DNA of 29,030 nt, taken from the NCBI GenBank assembly GCA_030526935.1, contig JAUNBY010000004.1:1-29030 (forward strand). Direction: 5' to 3'. This DNA is from Clostridia bacterium (GTDB lineage Bacteria > Bacillota > Clostridia > Christensenellales > Aristaeellaceae). The notes beneath the pieces are model-generated. The model worked only from the letters and a program-made list of their open reading frames with translations. It did not search any database and had not been told where the DNA came from. The translations under genes were made by a program, and so were the position numbers. Below, in pieces: positions 23,597 to 29,030 of this stretch. The first letter of the stretch is position 1. The number at the start of each line of letters is the position of its first letter.

Positions 23597-24466
23597 ATGC
23601 AGGGTACGATCTTTTCGATTCAGCGCTATTGCATACACGACGGCCCCGGAATACGAACGACGGTGTTCCTGAGCGGATGCCCGCTCCGCTGCCGCTGGTG
23701 CTCGAATCCCGAATCATGGGACGTAGCTGGCAGACTATTTTTCTCGCGAGCAAGATGCATAGGCTGTCACGAGTGCGTAAAGGCCGCCGCGTCGGACGAG
23801 CTGATCAAAGGCGAGAGAGGTCCTGTAATACTCTATGAGCGCTGTACGCCCGAAGCGAGCCGCAAGGCTGCCGGACGCTGCCCGACGGGCGCTTTGTCAG
23901 TAAAGCCGGTGAACATGGACGCGCGCAGCGTCGTTGACGAGATAAAAAAGGACGTCCCGTTTTACAGGCAAAGCGGCGGCGGAGCTACGTTTTCCGGCGG
24001 CGAACCTCTCTTGCAAGCCGGATTTCTAGCCGAAGCTCTCGAGCTTTGCCGCGACGCTGGAATACGCACGGCTGTCGAAACCGCGGGCTGCGTTTCATGG
24101 GAGGCGTTTGAGGAAGTGCTGAGCCTCGTCGATCTTTTCATATTCGATATAAAGCATATGGACGCCGCCGTCCATAAAGAGCATACCGGAAGGGATAACC
24201 GCCTGATACTCGAAAATTTTGTCCGCCTCGCCGAAAGGCATAAAACCGTAATGGCGAGCGTTCCGGTGATTCCGGGCTTTAATTGCGATAAGCGGGCTAT
24301 TGCGGATATAATCAGCTTTCTGGACGCAAACGGCGTGCTGAACAGGCGATTTCTTCCCTTTCATCAGTACGCGCGCTCCAAATACGAATCATTGGGGTTG
24401 AGTTACCCCATGAAAGACGCCGCGCCGCTTTGCGATGATGACGTGAGGGGCTTAATATCGAAATGA
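23597..24466 (+). CDS. Glycyl radical enzyme activating protein (radical SAM)
   Basis: Radical SAM activase (289 aa) that abstracts hydrogen from the partner's radical glycine. The SAM cluster motif CPLRCRWC gives Cys28, 32 and 35, and HDGPGIRTTVFLSG precedes it as in all such activases. GGGATFSGGEPLLQ is also present. The ferredoxin-like insert is partly degenerate: Cys54, 57, 60 and Cys95 (RCPTGAL) remain, but the fourth Cys of the first motif is Ala64 and most of the second motif is missing. ATG 23597 is favoured over TTG 23591 because GGAGGG (23582-23587) is 9 bases away. It begins 2 bases after the enzyme gene stop, so the pair is certainly co-expressed. Confidence 0.95.
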   Translation: MQGTIFSIQRYCIHDGPGIRTTVFLSGCPLRCRWCSNPESWDVAGRLFFSRARCIGCHECVKAAASDELIKGERGPVILYERCTPEASRKAAGRCPTGALSVKPVNMDARSVVDEIKKDVPFYRQSGGGATFSGGEPLLQAGFLAEALELCRDAGIRTAVETAGCVSWEAFEEVLSLVDLFIFDIKHMDAAVHKEHTGRDNRLILENFVRLAERHKTVMASVPVIPGFNCDKRAIADIISFLDANGVLNRRFLPFHQYARSKYESLGLSYPMKDAAPLCDDDVRGLISK

Positions 24467-24471
24467 CGTCC

Positions 24472-24508
24472 CTTCGCAAATGTTGCCGTTGTAAAGCGAA
24501 GCGTTTTT
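24472..24508 (+). terminator. Candidate rho-independent terminator after the activase
   Basis: CTTCGC (24472-24477) and GCGAAG (24496-24501) form a perfect 6-bp stem with an 18-base loop, followed by CGTTTTT ending at 24508. A second perfect stem TTCGCG-N6-CGCGAA overlaps the T-run (24507-24524). This would end the glycyl radical enzyme operon before mrp. Confidence 0.5.
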
Positions 24509-24599
24509 CGCGTGGCGCCGCGAACCGAGCGCAAAACATATGCGCCGGAATGTACCTGGATCACAATATCGATCAAAAATATAGAAGAAGGTGTCTTTA

Positions 24600-25418
24600 A
24601 TGAGTGAATGTTCCCATGATTGTTCTACCTGCGGCGAGAATTGCGCCAGCCGCGACAAGCAGAGCTTTCTCGAACCCGCCAATCAGTTTTCGAACATAGG
24701 CAAGGTTTACGCCGTCGTAAGCGGCAAGGGCGGAGTGGGTAAGTCGCTGGTAACGGGGCTGTTGGCGGTACTCGCAAAGAGAGCGGGCTACGACGTCGCC
24801 GTGCTCGACGCGGATATAACGGGGCCTTCGGTTCCGCGCATGTTCGGCCTTAAACAGCAGGCTCTTGGAAACGACGCGGGCATAATCCCGGTGATGACTA
24901 AGACGGGAATCGAGGTAATGTCAATAAACCTGCTTCTCGAAGAAGATACGTCCCCCGTCGTATGGCGCGGGCCGGTAATCGCGGGAACCGTCAAGCAGTT
25001 CTGGACCGACGTCGTCTGGAATAAGGTCGATTATATGTTCGTCGATATGCCTCCGGGAACGGGCGACGTTCCGCTGACGGTGTTCCAGTCGCTTCCGGTG
25101 GACGGCGTGATAGTCGTTACAAGTCCGCAGGAATTGGTCGGAATGGTCGTGGAAAAGGCCGTGAATATGGCTTCCCTTATGGAAAAGCCGGTTATGGCGC
25201 TCGTCGAGAACATGAGCTATATGGTTTGCCCCGACTGCCAGAAGAAGGTCTACCCCTTCGGCGAAAGCAAGCTCGAGCAAACCGCGAAGAGGCTAAATAT
25301 ACCCATGACCGCGCGCATACCCATAAATCCCAAATTAGCCGCCGCGTGCGACAAGGGCTTGATAGAACTGTTCGACGGCGATTGGCTCGACGAGATCTCA
25401 AAGGAGCTTTTGAAGTAG
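24600..25418 (+). CDS. mrp: Mrp/NBP35-type Fe-S cluster carrier ATPase
   Basis: Cytoplasmic P-loop ATPase (ApbC/Mrp family) thought to carry and insert 4Fe-4S clusters; 272 aa. The deviant Walker A GKGGVGKS is at 42-49, VLDADITGPSVPRMFG and VDMPPGTGDVPLTV are the family switch motifs, and Cys210/Cys213 in CPDC are the cluster-bridging pair at the dimer interface. The N-terminus CSHDCSTCGENC adds a cysteine-rich segment, as seen in clostridial members. ATG 24600 is chosen with GAAGG about 8 bases upstream; a GTG at 24591 overlaps that site. It follows the radical SAM activase by 133 bases behind a possible terminator, so it may supply clusters to that activase and IorA, but as a separate transcript. 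Confidence 0.93.
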   Translation: MSECSHDCSTCGENCASRDKQSFLEPANQFSNIGKVYAVVSGKGGVGKSLVTGLLAVLAKRAGYDVAVLDADITGPSVPRMFGLKQQALGNDAGIIPVMTKTGIEVMSINLLLEEDTSPVVWRGPVIAGTVKQFWTDVVWNKVDYMFVDMPPGTGDVPLTVFQSLPVDGVIVVTSPQELVGMVVEKAVNMASLMEKPVMALVENMSYMVCPDCQKKVYPFGESKLEQTAKRLNIPMTARIPINPKLAAACDKGLIELFDGDWLDEISKELLK

Positions 25419-25451
25419 CGCCGCGGAAGCGCGGTTATATGGTTTATAGTG

Positions 25452-25484
25452 TTCATGCCGCCGCGATTAAAACGGCGGCATGAA
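25452..25484. repeat. Perfect 12-bp palindromic hairpin after mrp
   Basis: TTCATGCCGCCG (25452-25463) and CGGCGGCATGAA (25473-25484) are exact reverse complements around the 9-base loop CGATTAAAA. A shorter hairpin CCGCG-GAAG-CGCGG occurs just before it at 25421-25434. Located 33 bases after mrp, it probably stops or stabilises the mrp transcript, although no T-run follows. Confidence 0.6.
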
Positions 25485-25533
25485 TGCCATCCATAGCAAC
25501 CTTCACCCCAAAACACATCCCCGCAAAAGCGTT

Positions 25534-25732
25534 ATTATGAAACGCAATTCTTAGCAGCACTTCGGTTTGGAACGCGACGCGGAAGCGCCCGGATTCCGGA
25601 CTTCCCTTCAAAACCTGCCCCGCAATTCATATAAAGCGAAGAAAAAGTGAACGCGCAAAGCATTATAAACGCAACCATATCGACCGTCGATTCGTCTAAA
25701 TGTTGCGTTATAATATACTAATGGACGTTTAG
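25534..25732. promoter_or_regulatory. Upstream region of the PBP gene with repeated motif and -10
   Basis: The gap 25419-25771 (353 bases) holds no gene that I can support. A motif close to ATTATAAACGCAAC occurs at 25534-25547 (ATTATGAAACGCAA), at 25662-25675, and inverted at 25702-25714 (GTTGCGTTATAAT). The last two form an imperfect 13-14-bp inverted repeat. The right copy contains TATAAT (25709-25714), a likely -10 for the PBP gene with a poor -35. TCTAAA (25695-25700) and TTTAGA (25729-25734) also flank this -10 symmetrically. The arrangement suggests a regulated promoter. Confidence 0.4.
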
Positions 25733-25771
25733 ATATGCGCGATACAAGCCAGGCATTGGAGGATAACCAAT

Positions 25772-28396
25772 ATGAGTATGTTCAAGCCGCGAATGCGCGA
25801 GCCTAATTTCTTATTTTCGGTGATAATGACGACGGCGAAGATGCTTTTCATCGTCATGCTGATAATAGGCGTGGCGGGCGGAGGCGCGCTTATGGGGGTG
25901 GCGAAGGCGTGGGTTGAGACCGCGCCCCAGCTGGATTTGTCGGCTTTTGACGAGCAGGCGAAGACCTCGTTTATATACGACAAATACAATAACCTCATAA
26001 CCGACTTCAAAGGCACGGAAAACCGCATAGACGCCGAATGGTCGGAAATACCCGAAAACCTTAAAAACGCCGTCATCGCTATTGAAGACAAGCGATTTTA
26101 CACGCATAACGGCGTCGACGTAAAGCGCATACTTGGCGCTTTTATAGGAAATCTGCTGAATAACGACATGCAGGGCGGTTCGACCATAACCCAGCAGCTG
26201 GTAAAGCTTACCATGCTTACGAGCGAACAGAACTACAAAAGAAAGCTTCAGGAGGCGTATCTGGCGCTTCACCTCGAAGAGCAGCTCTCAAAGGAGGAGA
26301 TACTCCTCGAATACCTCAACGTCATATACCTCGGAGGCTCCAATTACGGCGTAAAGGTAGCGGCGCTCGACTATTTCGGAAAGGACGTCGAAGACTTGTC
26401 GCTTCGCGAGTGCGCCGCCCTCGCCAGAACCATCAGAAATCCCTACCGCTATAATCTTCGAAGCAACTACTATTCGCGCAATACCCCCGAGGTTATAGAG
26501 GAAGGAGCCGATTATGTCTTAAGCGAAATGTACGCTCAGGGGCTTATAACCGTTGACGAGTACAATCAGGCGATGTCGGAGAGGCTGAACGTCCTTGAAA
26601 CCTCGACTTTCACAAACACCATGTACGACAACGCCTATTACGTCGAATACGCCATATACGACGTGGTGACGAAGATGCTCCGGGTCGAAAACCTGTCCGA
26701 TACCACCGCCAACCGAAGCGCCATGGAATCGCGACTGCGCACCGGCGGCTACAGCATTTATACCTGCCTCGACCCGACGGTTCAACAGGCCGTTCAGGAC
26801 GTGGTTACCAATTATTCGAACTATCCCGAAACCAGAAACGCGTCCGACAGCTACTACCGCTCGTCGCTCGGCAACGGCGAATATCTGCGCGTGGTCAACC
26901 CGCAGGCGGCGGTGGCGGTGATAGACTGGCACACGGGCGAACTGACGGCGATAATCGGCGGAAGGTCGGAGCCTATACAAAGAAAACAGCTAAATCGCGC
27001 ATCCTACGGCGGAATGCCCGTCGGCTCGTCGCTCAAGCCACTATCGGTATACGGTCCCGCAATAGACCTCGGCAATTCTCCGGGAAGCCCGGTCATAAAC
27101 GCGGGGCTTAAAATCGAGGGTTGGGATACCCAAAGGGGATATCCAAATAACTTCGGAACCACGCAGTTTAACGGAATTGAAACCATGCGCCGGGCAATAA
27201 TGAAATCCCACAACACCGCCGCGGCGCAGGCGCTGTTCAGCTACGTCGGCATCGAGAATTCCGTCAACTACCTGCTAAAACTTGGCATAAGCTCAAGCCG
27301 CATAAGCGCGACCGGCTCGGGACTCGCGCTTGGTTCGTCGGGCGTGTCCATGATAGAACTCGCCGGGGGCTTCGCGGCTATCGCCAACAAGGGAAAATAT
27401 CTCGAACCTTACGCCTTTACGAAAGTTCTGAATTCCGACGGAAGTACATATATAGACATATCCGACGAGCAGATACAAAGACAGGTCTTCAAGGAATCGA
27501 CGGCGTACATGCTGGTCGATATGCTCGAGGGCTGCGTAAGCGATAATGGCACCGGATCCAGAGCAAAATTCGGAAACTTTACAATCGCCGGAAAGACCGG
27601 AACCAACAGCGACTACAGGGGCGTAACCTTCGCCGGAATGACGGCTTACTACGCCTGCGCCGTGTGGATAGGCTGCGACAACTATAAGCCGCTAACCTCC
27701 GACGCGACCGGCGGAACCTATGCCGCGCCTTTCTGGGCGGCGGTCATGTCGAGGGTACACAGCATATTGAACATAACCCGCGACAGGGCGATCATCACCG
27801 GCAGCGCCGAGGATTACGGACTTGTCGTCGCCAACGCCTGCGCGGTATCGGGCATGAAGCCAACAGCCGCGTGCCGCAACGACGTCAACGGCTATGGGAT
27901 CACGACCGACTACTATCTGCATGGCACCGAGCCTACCGAAAAGTGCAATATGCACAGGACGATACAGCTTTGCACAAAGTCGCAGATGCTTCCAAGCTCG
28001 AGCTGCACCTCGGTCAAGAGCTACGGAACCATATATCTTCCGGAAGGTCATCCCCTGCGCTATGACACTATAGAAAACGTCAGGGAGTACTTCAAGGGCG
28101 CATCTACCGATAAGCTCGGTTCGTCATTGGGCGTTTGCACGCAATGCGGGTCAAATCGCCGTGCCACAACCACGACCTACGTGAGCACCGCCGCCTTGGA
28201 TGAGGCTACGCAGACCACCCGGGGAATAATAAGCCAGGCCCAGTCCGTAATAAGCCTAGGAGGACTGACTCAAAAGCAGACCCGGAATATGAACAACCTC
28301 ATAACAAAGGCCGAAACCGCTATTTCAAACGGCAACCTTAAAAACATAAGGCAGTACGGCAAGCAGATTCAACAATATATAAAGAAGGTTAGCTGA
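25772..28396 (+). CDS. Class A penicillin-binding protein (PBP1A type)
   Basis: Bifunctional peptidoglycan synthase, 874 aa, anchored by one N-terminal membrane helix (about residues 22-45) with the rest outside. The glycosyltransferase GT51 domain shows EDKRFYTHNGVD with catalytic Glu105 and GGSTITQQLVK. The transpeptidase domain shows Ser419-S-L-Lys422 (GSSLKP, where GSTFKP is more usual), Ser479-H-Asn481 and Lys608-T-G-T. The C-terminal tail after about residue 700 has several cysteines in clostridial PBP1A-like spacing (CAVSG...AAC, GTEPTEKC) and ends in a Thr/Gln-rich segment without further motif. GGAGG lies 9 bases before the ATG. The VanZ-like gene follows after 6 bases. Confidence 0.95.
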   Translation: MSMFKPRMREPNFLFSVIMTTAKMLFIVMLIIGVAGGGALMGVAKAWVETAPQLDLSAFDEQAKTSFIYDKYNNLITDFKGTENRIDAEWSEIPENLKNAVIAIEDKRFYTHNGVDVKRILGAFIGNLLNNDMQGGSTITQQLVKLTMLTSEQNYKRKLQEAYLALHLEEQLSKEEILLEYLNVIYLGGSNYGVKVAALDYFGKDVEDLSLRECAALARTIRNPYRYNLRSNYYSRNTPEVIEEGADYVLSEMYAQGLITVDEYNQAMSERLNVLETSTFTNTMYDNAYYVEYAIYDVVTKMLRVENLSDTTANRSAMESRLRTGGYSIYTCLDPTVQQAVQDVVTNYSNYPETRNASDSYYRSSLGNGEYLRVVNPQAAVAVIDWHTGELTAIIGGRSEPIQRKQLNRASYGGMPVGSSLKPLSVYGPAIDLGNSPGSPVINAGLKIEGWDTQRGYPNNFGTTQFNGIETMRRAIMKSHNTAAAQALFSYVGIENSVNYLLKLGISSSRISATGSGLALGSSGVSMIELAGGFAAIANKGKYLEPYAFTKVLNSDGSTYIDISDEQIQRQVFKESTAYMLVDMLEGCVSDNGTGSRAKFGNFTIAGKTGTNSDYRGVTFAGMTAYYACAVWIGCDNYKPLTSDATGGTYAAPFWAAVMSRVHSILNITRDRAIITGSAEDYGLVVANACAVSGMKPTAACRNDVNGYGITTDYYLHGTEPTEKCNMHRTIQLCTKSQMLPSSSCTSVKSYGTIYLPEGHPLRYDTIENVREYFKGASTDKLGSSLGVCTQCGSNRRATTTTYVSTAALDEATQTTRGIISQAQSVISLGGLTQKQTRNMNNLITKAETAISNGNLKNIRQYGKQIQQYIKKVS

Positions 28397-28402
28397 CAGG
28401 CC

Positions 28403-28906
28403 ATGCGGAAAAAATTCCTGATCGCCTATGAAATCGTCGTATGGACGCTTGTTGTTCTCTGCGCCATTATGATATCCTCGATGTCCTCTCAAAACGCCGA
28501 AGAATCAACTTCGTTGAGCTTCGAGGTGACGGACGTCATCGTCAGGATTATCAGCCCTGACGCGCAAATCGACAGAAACGAGGCTGAGTATCTCGAAAAA
28601 AACAACCTCGTAAGGCAGTTGGCGCACGCGGCGGAATACGCGCTTCTCGGGTTTTTACTTCTTACGGTTTTCGCGCCGTTCAAGTCCGGCGTCTGGAAAA
28701 AACTGCTTATAGCCATTGGTGTTTGCGCCATATTTGCCTGCTTCGACGAATGGCGACAGAGCTTTGTAGACGGTAGGGGCAGCGAGATTACGGACGTGCT
28801 GACCGACATAGCCGGTTCGCTCGCCGGCTGCCTCGCCGCCCTGGCGGTAAGGGGCGTGCTGCTCTTGGCCGCCAATAAAGGGGCATTTTGGAGACTTCGC
28901 GATTAG
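28403..28906 (+). CDS. VanZ-like family membrane protein
   Basis: Small integral membrane protein, 167 aa, with about four hydrophobic segments (near residues 8-27, 70-90, 97-114 and 130-157). It shows conserved VanZ-like elements: SSQ after the first helix, RQLAHAAEYALLGFLL, and DEWRQSFVDGRGSEITDVLTDIAGSLAG. VanZ itself gives low-level teicoplanin resistance; the function of most homologues is unknown, so no resistance should be assumed. It starts 6 bases after the PBP gene with only a weak ribosome site, indicating translational coupling in a cell-envelope operon. Confidence 0.88.
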   Translation: MRKKFLIAYEIVVWTLVVLCAIMISSMSSQNAEESTSLSFEVTDVIVRIISPDAQIDRNEAEYLEKNNLVRQLAHAAEYALLGFLLLTVFAPFKSGVWKKLLIAIGVCAIFACFDEWRQSFVDGRGSEITDVLTDIAGSLAGCLAALAVRGVLLLAANKGAFWRLRD

Positions 28907-28966
28907 AGCGTCATTATTATAAAGCAATGTCGTCAACCCAAGAGTCGTAACACAAATACACACGCT

Positions 28967-29011
28967 AAGGAGCTTTGTCCCTTGGAACCCCACCAAGGGA
29001 CAAAGCTCCTT
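28967..29011. repeat. Perfect 19-bp inverted repeat at the window end
   Basis: AAGGAGCTTTGTCCCTTGG (28967-28985) and CCAAGGGACAAAGCTCCTT (28993-29011) are exact reverse complements with the 7-base loop AACCCCA. It lies 60 bases after the VanZ-like stop. No T-run follows on either strand, so it is not a standard terminator; a dispersed palindromic element or mobile-element end is possible. The window ends 19 bases later. Confidence 0.75.
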
Positions 29012-29030
29012 GCCCTGGCGCTCACGGGGG

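Noticed and set aside
28403..28906. Antibiotic resistance call for the VanZ-like gene
   Set aside because: No vanHAX or regulator genes are present and most VanZ-like proteins have unknown roles.
1..29030. CRISPR arrays, tRNA or rRNA genes, IS elements or prophage genes
   Set aside because: No regularly spaced repeats, cloverleaf-like segments, transposase or phage motifs were seen in any gap.

Overview
The window reads as a moderately GC-rich chromosome segment of an anaerobic, fermentative Firmicute, most likely a gut-type Clostridia. The grounds are ferredoxin-dependent indolepyruvate oxidoreductase, a glycyl radical enzyme with its activase, a pta-ackA pair, a zinc-ribbon L32, strong AGGAGG ribosome binding sites with several TTG starts, and clostridial PBP1A and VanZ-like proteins. 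No plasmid, phage, IS element, CRISPR or RNA gene was recognised. Assignments rest on reading translated sequences against remembered families; no database search was run.

Layout. (1) 1-3555, + strand: iorA (5' end cut by the window edge), iorB and a phenylacetate-CoA ligase, with overlapping ends, interconverting aromatic 2-oxoacids, arylacetates and arylacetyl-CoA. (2) 3730-13934, - strand: nine genes in the order iolM-like, iolN-like, a second zinc alcohol dehydrogenase, iolO-like epimerase, iolI, iolG, then a XylFGH-like sugar ABC transporter. A divergent AraC regulator at 14214-15077 faces it across a promoter region with two TAAC-N5-GTTA palindromes. (3) 15114-17109, +: a YpsA/SLOG protein and an FGGY sugar kinase. 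(4) 17293-21014, +: pta, ackA, yceD, rpmF and an unrecognised membrane protein with a very acidic Tyr/Asp-rich tail. (5) 21168-25418, +: glycyl radical enzyme, its radical SAM activase and an Mrp/NBP35 ATPase. (6) 25772-28906, +: PBP1A-type peptidoglycan synthase and a VanZ-like membrane protein, followed by a perfect 19-bp inverted repeat.

The main discovery candidate is region 2. It looks like a complete inositol-to-tagaturonate module of the kind described in Thermotoga maritima (IolG, IolM, IolN, IolO), not the Bacillus IolBCDEJ route. It is combined here with a Bacillus-type IolI inosose isomerase, a xylose-transporter-like CUT2 importer, an extra zinc dehydrogenase of unknown step and an AraC regulator. 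Proposed flow: import of inositol, IolG oxidation to scyllo-inosose, IolM oxidation to the diketone, IolN ring opening to 5-keto-L-gluconate, IolO epimerisation to D-tagaturonate. The enzymes that would take tagaturonate to pyruvate are not in the window. The acetyl-CoA eventually formed could be converted to acetate and ATP by Pta-AckA in region 4.

Second-tier items are a glycyl radical enzyme whose active-site segment departs from the diol dehydratase pattern, an activase that seems to have lost one of two auxiliary Fe-S clusters, and several strong palindromes between genes.
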